This document shows positions 55,528 through 64,000 of a DNA stretch of 64,000 nucleotides, piece by piece. Each line of letters begins with the position of its first letter. Positions within the stretch are counted from its first letter, which is position 1. This DNA is from Rhodoferax sp. (GTDB taxonomy: Bacteria; Pseudomonadota; Gammaproteobacteria; Burkholderiales; Burkholderiaceae_C), in contig NZ_JABBPD010000001.1 in the NCBI RefSeq assembly GCF_012927445.1, positions 124,001 to 188,000 on the forward strand. The letters run 5' to 3'. The notes under the pieces are model-generated. The model ran no database searches and was not told the DNA's origin. It worked only from the letters and a program-made list of their open reading frames with translations. The position numbers and the translations under genes were made by a program.

Positions 55528-57087
55528 TTAGCCCGCCAGCACTTCGAGCATTTTTCGGATTTCTAAGTCGACTTTGACGGGAACGTTAACTTGCTGGCTG
55601 AGATGACTGAGCAGATTTTCGGAAACTACAGTGCTCTCAACTGCCTTTACCTCACCCGGAAGGATCAGGTCAAAACCACCATTGCCGACCTCAAGTCGAA
55701 ATTTTCCTGTGCCCACGCGAATTCGAGTTTCAATGACATCGGGCCATTTAAGTTTCCGAGCCAAACTTATAGAAGCCTCTGTTTGCTGCTTGCTAAGCTT
55801 GCGATCTTTGCCCGTCAATAGCTCGCGCAATGGTTGGCACCTTGCCGGCGGCATACCAAGGTCAAGACGTGTGTCAGCCAGCTTATGGGACGCAGCAGCC
55901 ATGCGGTGTGACACCGCAGCATACATGCCGCTTGTCTCGCGAATGGTCTGGGGAACACCCTGCCAACCCTCGCGCGAAGCAAAAAGAATAGCAGCTGCAA
56001 TTTTGTCGATCACAGTGACGTCAAAGTCTAATGCAACAAAATCGAGTAACTCGTCAGAATGTTGACGCAAGAAAAATAGCAAAAGCGCATGAGAGAAAGG
56101 TCCTGGGTGTCTTTCAAACAACTCTTTGTGTGTGTATCTGGCCAGCCCAGATGTGCCACGCAAATCATCAATCAATTTCTGAAACTTGCTAGCAATTGAT
56201 GGCTCCGAGGTTGACGCTTGCTCCAAAAAATGTAGCGCAGCATAGCCTGCATCTGAAGGGTTTCCGTCAATGTCAGGCGGCTCGATGATTCGTTCAACTA
56301 CGCCCCAAAATAGCCTCGACCGCAATTCTGCGATGGACGGATTGTTGCCGGATGTCATCAACTGATCCACTGCTTTGCGGAACGGACTTTCAGCAGTGAA
56401 AAGGCCGTCAATACAAGCGTCGAATGCCAGTCGGCATGCATCGACAGCGGCTCCATTCAGATTGCCGAAGGAAAAGAGCAGGGCCGCAGCGGCACCCTGG
56501 GCTGAAATTGACGCGACTGCAAGTGTTGGCAAGGCTTCTGGCATTGCCTTCGGTGGCCACGTGGACTGAGCGGCAAAGTCATCTGCGGTCACTGGGCATT
56601 TGCAGATACTGATCGGAAAAGCGCTCGCTGGAATAGTGGATATTTCGCCTGATCGTACAAGATAGGCATCCCGCGCATCAATTGTCTCAAAGGTAACACC
56701 GGTGACGCAGGTGACGGGTAATGGAGCAGGAATGAAAAGCGCCGTCACGTCTTGTTCACCTGCCAATGGCAGATGCATTTCTTTCAGATCACCATCACTG
56801 GCAACGCTGAAAGCTCGACCAGAAAACTTGCTGATGTCTATCTCAAGCAGGGCGAAGTGCCCTGAACGGATTGCTGCTGCGTCGCGTACCTGATGCGGAA
56901 CGCGATTCAGAAAGACGGGAATCCAGCCCGGTGCCATTTCAGTACAGTCTGGATAATAGGGATCCATGCTGTGATTTGGCAAAACCATACCAGCCGACTG
57001 CCAGTTCATCAAGTTGTAATGGTTACTTGGGAGAAGCCAACGGTCTTTTGATACGACGGGCTCCGGTTGTTTTTTCTTGGTTGCCAT
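55528..57087 (-). CDS. Unrecognised 519-residue protein of the defence-like operon
   Basis: I do not recognise a domain. The N-terminus is Lys-rich (MATKKKQPEPVVSKDRW) and then NHYNLMNWQSAGMVLPNHSM. The first 150 residues look like a beta-rich domain. The middle (about 200-330) is helical. The C-terminus has ASISLARKLKWPDVIETRIRV and a short beta region GTGKFRLEVGNGGFDLILPG. No membrane segment or nuclease motif is evident. It starts seven bases after the SF1 helicase stop with AGAGG in front, so it belongs to the operon. It is the best candidate for a system-specific component. Confidence 0.7.
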   Translation of the reverse strand: MATKKKQPEPVVSKDRWLLPSNHYNLMNWQSAGMVLPNHSMDPYYPDCTEMAPGWIPVFLNRVPHQVRDAAAIRSGHFALLEIDISKFSGRAFSVASDGDLKEMHLPLAGEQDVTALFIPAPLPVTCVTGVTFETIDARDAYLVRSGEISTIPASAFPISICKCPVTADDFAAQSTWPPKAMPEALPTLAVASISAQGAAAALLFSFGNLNGAAVDACRLAFDACIDGLFTAESPFRKAVDQLMTSGNNPSIAELRSRLFWGVVERIIEPPDIDGNPSDAGYAALHFLEQASTSEPSIASKFQKLIDDLRGTSGLARYTHKELFERHPGPFSHALLLFFLRQHSDELLDFVALDFDVTVIDKIAAAILFASREGWQGVPQTIRETSGMYAAVSHRMAAASHKLADTRLDLGMPPARCQPLRELLTGKDRKLSKQQTEASISLARKLKWPDVIETRIRVGTGKFRLEVGNGGFDLILPGEVKAVESTVVSENLLSHLSQQVNVPVKVDLEIRKMLEVLAG

Positions 57088-57094
57088 GGTTTTG

Positions 57095-58963
57095 TTACCC
57101 TCTAAGGAGATTTTTATCGGTGGGCAGAATGACTGAAACAGGGCATGGGTTTGCTGTATTTTGGATCATGATCACGCGCTCGATGGCGCGACTCACCATG
57201 ACATAAAAAAGCATTCTTCTTTCATCTTCGATAGCTGGCCAACATTTGAATTGATCTATGTCTGCGATAACGACGTAATCGAATTCAAGCCCTTTGCAAG
57301 CTTGTGCGTTGAGCAAAATAATTCCACCGAATGCGAAATCGGGGAGAACCCTGTCATCTTTGGCGTAGCTATCAATTCGAGGCTTTTCATTGCTCAGGCT
57401 TAAGACTGCTTTCTCAAATGCTTGCTTGTAGCGTTGCCGAACCTCGTTATCCGGACATAAAACGCCAATAAGCTTTGTGGGAGCACTATCCGCAGTGAGC
57501 AAGATTCGGCGAATGATTTTTAAGAACTCTGGTTCAGAACCATCGTATTTTTCGAGCACAGGTACTTCAGCCGTCCTAGTCGTCAATGGCAAATTGGGCG
57601 GGACATTCTGGGGTGAAGTGATGTGGAAACTTCTAGCGAGTTGGGCGACTGGATACGAATTTCGGTGGTTGTAGGTCAACTGCACCACATGTTCGACCGT
57701 AAATCTTTCCTTTGACGATGCACTCGCGCTGAATCTCAAGCTGGCTGTCTTCTCTAAGGCGTTGCACAAATCGGGATAGTTGGAGTTTGAATCTTGATGC
57801 AATATTTGATTGAAGTCCGCAACTACAAAAATGTTCTCGTAACCCATTTCAACAAGGATTTCGTAAAAATCCTTAGGCATATCCTGCCCCTCATCGATAA
57901 CAAGGTATGACTCGTTGGGCTTGGGTATGGCTACACCGCGCGGAAATTTGGCATCAAGCTGAAAACGTACAGCGGACCAATCGATTTGAAAAACATGTTC
58001 ACGATGAGGGCAAGCAGTACCGACAAGATTTCTCCATGTAGATCGGAACCAGGCAATCCATGTGTCTGCCCGAATGGTCATGTTTAGGTTGTTTGCAGTC
58101 TTTGCATCCAAATTCTTGCTTGCGTGAACCAACAACTGATTGAAGGCTAGAAATTTATGCGGATGCCTTTTTCGGGCTAATCGTCGGGCACGAAGAAGCG
58201 CTATTACCGATTTGCCGGTCCCAGGACCACCGAGCAATAAATAGGAGGCAGTTTCTGGAAGGTCTAGCGCAAAGTCCTGCTCCATCGTTGTCTTGTCTGG
58301 CAAACGAAAACGTCTAGGCTGACTACCCCCAATTTGGGTTACCAAGGTTGGTCCGTTGATAGGTTTCCATTTTGGGTCAATTGGCGATGGATTCACAAGT
58401 TCAAATCTAAATTGAAAGTATCCTTTTTGACCGAAAAGGGCACCATGAAGGCTTGGGTCTAGCCCTTCAAACGCACTCCATTCATCGGCGGAAATCAACT
58501 CAGTTGGGTAAGGTTGTTCAGTAATCCGAACAGTAACGTTGTCAGTTCTATTCGTTAAGCGAAATAGGTCACCGACATGCACATCGCTATATTCAAGCGA
58601 GTCGCTTGAGAACGCTGTTCTTTCACCTGAGCGAATAAGCTCAAGCGAAGTTCTATTTTCCAACCCTTTTCGCGTCTTGTAGACGATGTTCTTAAAAATG
58701 GATCCGTCGTTCCAACTGTCGGAACCTTTGAATCGTTGTGATGTCCGCATAGCTGGTTGAAGCTGAATGGTCTTTACTGCTAGTGTGGTGCCCGTTTGTG
58801 GAGTCGAAGGGGTCATTGATGGCATTGAGATGCTGCTCTTGGCTCCAAAATCACGCGTTCTTATGTAGTTTGAATCCAAGGGCGAGCCACATTCTGAACA
58901 GAAATTGGCGTCTTGCCGACTGTCGATTCGACCACATTGTTGGCACTGATGCGAGGTACTCAT
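57095..58963 (-). CDS. Zinc-ribbon SF1 (UvrD/Rep-like) helicase
   Basis: 622-residue protein. An N-terminal zinc ribbon CQQC...CSEC lies at residues 7-25. A region of about 200 residues without recognised domain follows, including a beta-rich part. The SF1 helicase has Walker A GGPGTGKS near 245-252, motif II DEGQD near 356-360, motif III-like VVADFNQILHQD, motif IV-like TYNHRNSYP, motif V CKGLEFDYVVIAD and motif VI LFYVMVSRAIERVIMI. The start overlaps the DUF1998 gene stop by four bases (ATGA). A second SF1 helicase in one operon, unlike its NERD partner in the N-terminus, suggests distinct roles. Confidence 0.83.
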   Translation of the reverse strand: MSTSHQCQQCGRIDSRQDANFCSECGSPLDSNYIRTRDFGAKSSISMPSMTPSTPQTGTTLAVKTIQLQPAMRTSQRFKGSDSWNDGSIFKNIVYKTRKGLENRTSLELIRSGERTAFSSDSLEYSDVHVGDLFRLTNRTDNVTVRITEQPYPTELISADEWSAFEGLDPSLHGALFGQKGYFQFRFELVNPSPIDPKWKPINGPTLVTQIGGSQPRRFRLPDKTTMEQDFALDLPETASYLLLGGPGTGKSVIALLRARRLARKRHPHKFLAFNQLLVHASKNLDAKTANNLNMTIRADTWIAWFRSTWRNLVGTACPHREHVFQIDWSAVRFQLDAKFPRGVAIPKPNESYLVIDEGQDMPKDFYEILVEMGYENIFVVADFNQILHQDSNSNYPDLCNALEKTASLRFSASASSKERFTVEHVVQLTYNHRNSYPVAQLARSFHITSPQNVPPNLPLTTRTAEVPVLEKYDGSEPEFLKIIRRILLTADSAPTKLIGVLCPDNEVRQRYKQAFEKAVLSLSNEKPRIDSYAKDDRVLPDFAFGGIILLNAQACKGLEFDYVVIADIDQFKCWPAIEDERRMLFYVMVSRAIERVIMIQNTANPCPVSVILPTDKNLLRG

Positions 58964-60795
58964 AACGCGAACTCAAGCGGTGAGGCAATCCCCTTGCTGT
59001 GATCACCCTTGACGAAAGTTCGGTCCAGAATTTCATTACCCAGCACACATGCTGGTTCAGGTATCAATGCACAGCCATGGCAGGCGGATCGGTTCAATTG
59101 GTGTGGGCCCTGTCCTTCATGTTCGGAACAGACAGGGTCCAGCGAACACCATTCGGCTTTTCTGAAGGTCTCAGACAACACAGCTAGAAATCGCTCAGGC
59201 TTGGCAAGTTCGGATAGGCCGCCAAGGGAGCCTGCAACGTCTGGCACTGCCACATAGATCAATAAACCGGCCATGTTTGAGCCGCAGTAAATACGCTCTT
59301 TTAGGGACGATGCCGGGTAGCCGGCAGATGTCTCAAACTGGCGGATCAACATGTGCGACAGTGTGTGCAGCAAAATAAACCGTGGCGTGATGCGCCCGTT
59401 TGGAGGTTGTTGCATACCGCCATTTGTTCGTACTTGATCGTCCAATCCTGCTGCTTCAAATCGTTCTTGCAATTCCGCTGCGATTTTGATGACACTGGGT
59501 TGTTGCTCCCATTGTCCAAGTGCTTTTTCAGACAACACAAGAAATACACCCTCCCCGAACAACTCAATAGCAGGCAGCCAAGCTTCTTGACCTACGATAT
59601 TGGGCGGCACAGGTGGAGTCGGACCACCAAGCCGTGTAAAGCCCTTGAATACTCGGATTTCCCGCAATCGTTTGACATCAATCAGCTCCTGTATCACGCC
59701 AATGCATGCGAGCTCACGCTCGCCGCCAATTCGATCAGCCAAATGCTTCCATTGGCTGGTACGCGAAAATGTCACCAAATCTTCGTCTTCACGTTGGTCG
59801 GGGAATGTTGTCAAGATTGCCCTGAACTCATCCTCCTGCATCTGTCCAGGCGAAAACGTTTCACCATACAAAGGAAAACCATCTGGTTGATCAATTTCTT
59901 CCCATGCCTTCTTGACCTCACTAAGAAGGCATCCAAATTTATCCTTTATATTTCTAAAAAAGAGTTCACGCGATTTTGCATTTCTTGCATTTTTTAGTGC
60001 AACTTTGTCTGGGCCACTTCGATAAAGCAAGTCAGTAACACTGCCTCGTTCAATACGAGATTCAGGCGGGATGACCAATGCAGAGCACATTGGAACCGCA
60101 TAGAGTCCAGGACTGCTTACGTCGGCTATCCTTACCTCCGGCACTACGTCTTCTGGAACTTGCAGAACCGCATCCTTTTCATTAAGCCAAGGTTGATGCC
60201 GAACTACGTTTAGACCAGCATTTTGATTGATGTTGTCGTCTTGATCAACTTTTCCGCTACCGCCCTTGCTACAGCCCTTCACTGTACATTCAAGTGTCCA
60301 ACGTTTACCGGTATTGTTTTCATGGAGTTTGATCGTTTGCTTTTGCCAGTCATGTCGGCAGTTGCTGCCTCGGTGAAGCAACCAGTGCCACGGCACGTCA
60401 TCCATGCGCCCGAAATTGTCAATAACAACCCAAGGGTATTGGTCGAGCGGGTGTCCGCAAGCTGTGCAACACGGTCCGGTTTTGGGGTCATGGGGCTGAT
60501 TCCATGGTCGCCAATGCATTAGTTCGCAATTCTTATTGCTGCACCGCATCCATGATGGAAACCGCATACCAGGCAGAAGTGTTTGTGGATCACCATCAAT
60601 TCCCTTGGGGGGTTCATGCAATTGCTGACTCAACTCAAGAGCACACCGAACCCTCTCAAGGTAGGGGATAGGATAAGTGACGGGCCACGTGCGGGTGTCT
60701 TTGATTGTGTAGAGGTATCGCTCTGAGCGAATAATCGAACCGATGCCCGCAAAGCCTAGCAGATGGGAAAATCTTACCGGGATAAGTTCGCTCAT
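58960..60795 (-). CDS. DrmB-like DUF1998 protein
   Basis: 611-residue protein of the DUF1998/MrfB/DrmB type. It starts MSELIPVRFSHLLGFAGIGSIIR. Possible zinc-binding clusters are MRCSNKNCELMHW and GPCCTACGHPLDQ near residue 85-120. The DUF1998 core is ILLHTLSHMLIRQFETSAGYPASSLKERIY. The C-terminal cysteines are CSLDPVC and ACHGCALIPEPAC, the known end of the family. The ATG at 60795 is used because it overlaps the helicase stop as ATGA; an upstream ATG inside the helicase gene would add 19 residues. DrmB works with the DrmA helicase in DISARM. Confidence 0.85.
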   Translation of the reverse strand: MSELIPVRFSHLLGFAGIGSIIRSERYLYTIKDTRTWPVTYPIPYLERVRCALELSQQLHEPPKGIDGDPQTLLPGMRFPSWMRCSNKNCELMHWRPWNQPHDPKTGPCCTACGHPLDQYPWVVIDNFGRMDDVPWHWLLHRGSNCRHDWQKQTIKLHENNTGKRWTLECTVKGCSKGGSGKVDQDDNINQNAGLNVVRHQPWLNEKDAVLQVPEDVVPEVRIADVSSPGLYAVPMCSALVIPPESRIERGSVTDLLYRSGPDKVALKNARNAKSRELFFRNIKDKFGCLLSEVKKAWEEIDQPDGFPLYGETFSPGQMQEDEFRAILTTFPDQREDEDLVTFSRTSQWKHLADRIGGERELACIGVIQELIDVKRLREIRVFKGFTRLGGPTPPVPPNIVGQEAWLPAIELFGEGVFLVLSEKALGQWEQQPSVIKIAAELQERFEAAGLDDQVRTNGGMQQPPNGRITPRFILLHTLSHMLIRQFETSAGYPASSLKERIYCGSNMAGLLIYVAVPDVAGSLGGLSELAKPERFLAVLSETFRKAEWCSLDPVCSEHEGQGPHQLNRSACHGCALIPEPACVLGNEILDRTFVKGDHSKGIASPLEFAL

Positions 60796-63700
60796 GTCAA
60801 TTTCACCAAGGCAACGTGCTCCACGTTTCGCATCGACTGAAGTGTCGGCCATACGCCTTTGATGCGGGCATCAAAGTCATACAGCAAACGTTCTGAGTTC
60901 TTTTGTTTGTCACTTTCAGAGTATTTGATCGGCATGATATTGGCATTCACCTCGATAAAGGCACGCCATTCGTGTTGCAGAGTTTCGAGGTGTGCAGCAG
61001 TGGCATCGCCCCGATCGGAATCGGCATTACGACACCGGTTTTCAAGCATGGTAATCAGGTTAGAAATATGGGGAACTGCAGGATCGAAGTCTTGCACTGC
61101 TGCTTCTGACAACAAACCTGCCCCATGGCGCATCACGATAACCAAGGCCGCGTGCAGTGCACGCTTACGACATGGGTAGGAAAATGGCGTGACGCTTGTC
61201 GGCTCTACATGGCGGTAAAAGGACTCGTGGTACGCACGAAAGCTCTCAAAGTGCGACCAACTTCGGACCTGATTACGGTAATAGTTGGTGAAAACAATGC
61301 CCGGCACATCGCCACGGCCCACACGGCTGCTGGCCTGGATGTATTCCGCCGTGGTCAGAGGTTGGCCGTTCACGATCATGGCTGCCAGCCGGGGAATATC
61401 AACACCTACTGAGATCATGTTGGTAGAAACCAAAACGTCGAGTCGGTCATCGTCCTGCCATGTTTTGGCGAGTCTGGCAAAGGTGGTGTGGTTGGTATCG
61501 CCATCCACAACACTGGACAACTGCTGCACTCGTCTGCGAGTCGAATCCAGTCGGTCAGGACAGCGCTCGTCATTACCAGACTGAGGCGACTGCGCTTTCG
61601 CTGCCTGGATGTAAGCCTCGATATATCGCCGTGCATCCTTGTCGATGGCGTTGTACGCGTTCCCAATGCCTTTCAGACTGCCGTGGTATGAGACCAATGT
61701 CCACCAAGCATCCAGCAACAGTTCACGTTCTGACTGATCATCGAACAGGATGGTGGGGGCTGCCAGTAAAGCCGCAGCCAACGGCGTAATCGATTCCGCG
61801 GGCGCGCGAGCAGGGGCCAGATAGCCTACATACATCCGCCCAGGTCTTTGTTCAATCGGAACGGTCTTTGCAAAATATGCATCGTCAGCGGATAGACCTG
61901 GCGGAGGAAAAATGGCGGTTTCTCTCGCATACAACTGGCGCACCTGTTCGGCTGCGTTGCGAATTGTTGCAGACGAGGCAACGTATTTTGGTCGCACACC
62001 TTTGCTTTGAATAACGGTATCAATAGCGGCTTCGTACACCCCTGCCACAGAACCTAGTGGTCCGGCAATTAAGTGGAGTTCATCCTGAATAATTAAATCA
62101 GGTGGCCTGTTACCTGATCGACCAAAAAATACCGAGGTTCGTGGATCCCATGCCAGACGGGCGAATTTGTCGATGGTGCCAATAAGCAGTGTCGGCGGAT
62201 TTTCAAACAAGGCTTCATCAACCACATTGCAAGGCAGTGCCTCGCAACCATTGTGAGTTGAAAACGAACAGTCGGCGTTGTGGCATTGAAAATGGAAACT
62301 GGTCGCCGTTGCACGATAGTTGGTGGGTGCTTGAAACGCGGTTCCACACCAAGGGCATTGTGTGACCAATAGTTTTTTTGGTACCGTTTTTCTTGCAGTA
62401 CTTTCAACTACGGTATCTACAGCGTTGTGAAAAGTATTGGGGCTGGTGTTGCCGCCTACCCAAATTCCGATATCGATCTGCGTTGAACCCAATCCCAAAG
62501 CTGGTTCTGCTTTTCTGAGGTGCTCAAGCGCAAAGATAAGCCTGTTTGCGCGTTCAAATTGCTGTGCGGTAAGAAGACGGAGGGTGTATCGCATTAACAC
62601 GGTGGTGCCGCCGCCAGTTGCCAGAAATTTTCTCCTACGCCAAGCGATGACAAAAGCACACAGAGCAAGATACGCTTCAGTCTTGCCACCACCAGTCGGG
62701 AACCAGATCAGATCCACCAAATCTCGGTCACCTGAATCCTCGTCGATAGACGAGACAAGCGATGTAAGAACAAAGCCAAGTTGAAATGGTCGCCAACGAG
62801 GTGCGCGCGGTGTTTGACCGTTCACTTGCTGGCTTTGCTTCATTTGAAGCAGCATGGCGCGGTTGGCAATTGAGAACGCCAATTGAGCCACCTTATCATC
62901 TTGCAACCGTTTGATCCCGTTTCTCATTCGCGACAGCGTTTGGCTGACACGCGCCAAAATTCTATTAGCCGCCGGTTGGTGTGCAGTAAGTTGAGTGGCG
63001 GTTTGTTCACGCTCTGTAAGCCAGTCGGCATAACCATCAACGAAATCAGACAATGATTGAATTACCGCCGTTGGGTTGTTGGTGATTTCAGCCAAAAAAG
63101 CCAGATCAAGCGCATTTTCACTTTCGTTCCCTGTATCTGCAGTCACCTGCGGTACCTCAACCGTGGGTAAAAAATCGGCACGTATTTTTGCTATTGGTCC
63201 CTTCGCAGGATCGCCCCAATCTACCGCTGCCCCATGGCCAATGGCGTAAATGCGCCTGTGTTGGTATTGCAGCTCAAGGTCTTGGTCTTCGTCGTTTAGC
63301 AATGATGGATCAGTTCGTGGGTAGTCGCCCACCACGCCAGAAAGAATTCGGCATTCAAGTTCCACTTCGAATAGAGTAGATTCCTCCTTCTTTCTCTGCC
63401 AGGCTTTTGCATCGGGGAATTCATTTATTGACGCGCATACTTGGTTGTTGCACAGGGAAACGGTAACAATCCAACCAAGCCCATATCGGCGCCAAAGGGT
63501 CTGTATGACGCCCTTTGATTTACCATCGGGATGATCATGTGAAGTTTCGAAAATCTCAACCGAACGAAAATCTGGCTGCAAAGCGATATTTGAGGGCGAG
63601 AATGGAATGAGTGTTTCCTCCGCTCTTGACAACGGATATCTAGTCCACACACGATGTTCATCTTTAACGTTTGTGTCGTTGATTTTATATCGCACGCCCC

Positions 63701-63989
63701 ACGCGCGAACTTCCAGTTGAGCGTTTTCCCCCACGATGTAAAACGAAAATCCAACAGAAGAAGGGGGTACATAGCGAACATAGCTGACTTGACTTGGTTC
63801 GGCACCATCAGCGCTCATGCCACTTACATCTTCGCTCAAGTCGACCTCAACAACGGATTCAGTCGCTTTCGCCATGACAGGGAAAAGCACGCCACACTGA
63901 AATCGCTCTGAAGGCTTCATCCCCGTCAGATTCGTTGCGGTGTCGTCGTTGTCGTTATCTGATCCAAAACCAAATAGTTGTGTACGCAT
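60792..63989 (-). CDS. DrmA/YprA-family SF2 helicase, N-terminus possibly beyond the window
   Basis: At least 1065 residues. An N-terminal region of about 420 residues precedes the helicase core. Walker A is WFPTGGGKTEAYLAL near 430-437. A zinc-binding insertion CPWC...CHNADC lies near 545-574. DEAH-type motif II appears as QDELHLIAGPLGS near 636, and SSATIRNA near 672. The C-terminal core has STNMISVGVDIPRLAAMIVNGQPLTTAEYIQASSRVGRG, the DrmA hallmark. The frame stays open through the last 11 bases of the window, so the true start may lie further upstream. Overlap with the DUF1998 gene (ATGA) marks the same DrmA-DrmB pair as in DISARM. Confidence 0.88.
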   Translation of the reverse strand: MRTQLFGFGSDNDNDDTATNLTGMKPSERFQCGVLFPVMAKATESVVEVDLSEDVSGMSADGAEPSQVSYVRYVPPSSVGFSFYIVGENAQLEVRAWGVRYKINDTNVKDEHRVWTRYPLSRAEETLIPFSPSNIALQPDFRSVEIFETSHDHPDGKSKGVIQTLWRRYGLGWIVTVSLCNNQVCASINEFPDAKAWQRKKEESTLFEVELECRILSGVVGDYPRTDPSLLNDEDQDLELQYQHRRIYAIGHGAAVDWGDPAKGPIAKIRADFLPTVEVPQVTADTGNESENALDLAFLAEITNNPTAVIQSLSDFVDGYADWLTEREQTATQLTAHQPAANRILARVSQTLSRMRNGIKRLQDDKVAQLAFSIANRAMLLQMKQSQQVNGQTPRAPRWRPFQLGFVLTSLVSSIDEDSGDRDLVDLIWFPTGGGKTEAYLALCAFVIAWRRRKFLATGGGTTVLMRYTLRLLTAQQFERANRLIFALEHLRKAEPALGLGSTQIDIGIWVGGNTSPNTFHNAVDTVVESTARKTVPKKLLVTQCPWCGTAFQAPTNYRATATSFHFQCHNADCSFSTHNGCEALPCNVVDEALFENPPTLLIGTIDKFARLAWDPRTSVFFGRSGNRPPDLIIQDELHLIAGPLGSVAGVYEAAIDTVIQSKGVRPKYVASSATIRNAAEQVRQLYARETAIFPPPGLSADDAYFAKTVPIEQRPGRMYVGYLAPARAPAESITPLAAALLAAPTILFDDQSERELLLDAWWTLVSYHGSLKGIGNAYNAIDKDARRYIEAYIQAAKAQSPQSGNDERCPDRLDSTRRRVQQLSSVVDGDTNHTTFARLAKTWQDDDRLDVLVSTNMISVGVDIPRLAAMIVNGQPLTTAEYIQASSRVGRGDVPGIVFTNYYRNQVRSWSHFESFRAYHESFYRHVEPTSVTPFSYPCRKRALHAALVIVMRHGAGLLSEAAVQDFDPAVPHISNLITMLENRCRNADSDRGDATAAHLETLQHEWRAFIEVNANIMPIKYSESDKQKNSERLLYDFDARIKGVWPTLQSMRNVEHVALVKLT

Positions 63990-64000
63990 CCATCGGTAGA

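Overview
The window looks like a chromosomal segment of a beta-proteobacterium of the order Burkholderiales, most likely family Comamonadaceae (Rhodoferax/Polaromonas-like). This rests on the GC-rich housekeeping genes, their protein style, and gene orders such as ftsK-lolA and glnA-ntrB-ntrC. No ribosomal RNA gene, tRNA gene or CRISPR array was recognised. Genus-level placement is inference.

Layout. 0-4.3 kb: an FAD-linked hydroxyacid dehydrogenase, the thyA-folA pair, a DUF4337 membrane protein and exonuclease III. 4.4-6.9 kb: a QseBC/PmrAB-like two-component system followed by a small periplasmic protein gene that carries a matching regulator box. 7-12 kb: a nitrogen-control block (ntrC, ntrB, a small exported protein, glnA) with a sigma-54 promoter and an NtrC-type site in front of glnA. 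12-18.5 kb: CinA-like protein, EI24 protein, sterol-desaturase-like hydroxylase, polysaccharide deacetylase, beta-propeller protein, RsuA, a ferritin-like protein and a HiPIP. 18.6-27.5 kb: a purine module, with a BMP-type nucleoside ABC importer divergent from xanthine dehydrogenase xdhAB. 27.5-30.1 kb: a Crp/Fnr regulator, glycerate 2-kinase and an amphipathic repeat protein. 30.3-33.2 kb: an AT-richer accessory insert with a decayed IS91-type transposase end and a two-gene module (unknown protein plus P-loop ATPase with helix-hairpin-helix tail). 33.5-48.2 kb: livFGMH, rarA, a LapA-like protein, MscS, lolA, ftsK, trxB, rpmB-rpmG, a fatty acid desaturase, an RsmB-type methyltransferase and a DUF1653 protein. 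48.4-53.1 kb: a NodT/MacA/MacB-type efflux operon with the ATPase and permease as separate genes. 53.1-53.9 kb: repeat-rich gene-free DNA. 53.9-64 kb: a tightly coupled five-gene operon on the minus strand, still open at the window edge: DrmA-like helicase, DrmB-like DUF1998 protein, zinc-ribbon SF1 helicase, unknown 519-residue protein, and NERD-nuclease/SF1-helicase fusion. It is a DISARM-related defence candidate whose composition matches neither standard DISARM class as I know them.

The second striking result is a dispersed repeat of about 55 bp. It has a GCTAT...ATAGCT left hairpin, a TTGCGCA-like middle and a GGACGGGGGCTAGAGGCC right part. I find up to ten copies. Several lie inside genes without breaking the frame (rsuA, xdhA, xdhB, and degenerate in rarA). 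Two copies, in lolA and in the polysaccharide deacetylase, make up the hydrophobic core and cleavage region of the signal peptide, read in the same frame of the repeat. One copy supplies the last codons and stop of the DUF4337 gene.

All calls are from reading the sequence. No database search was run.
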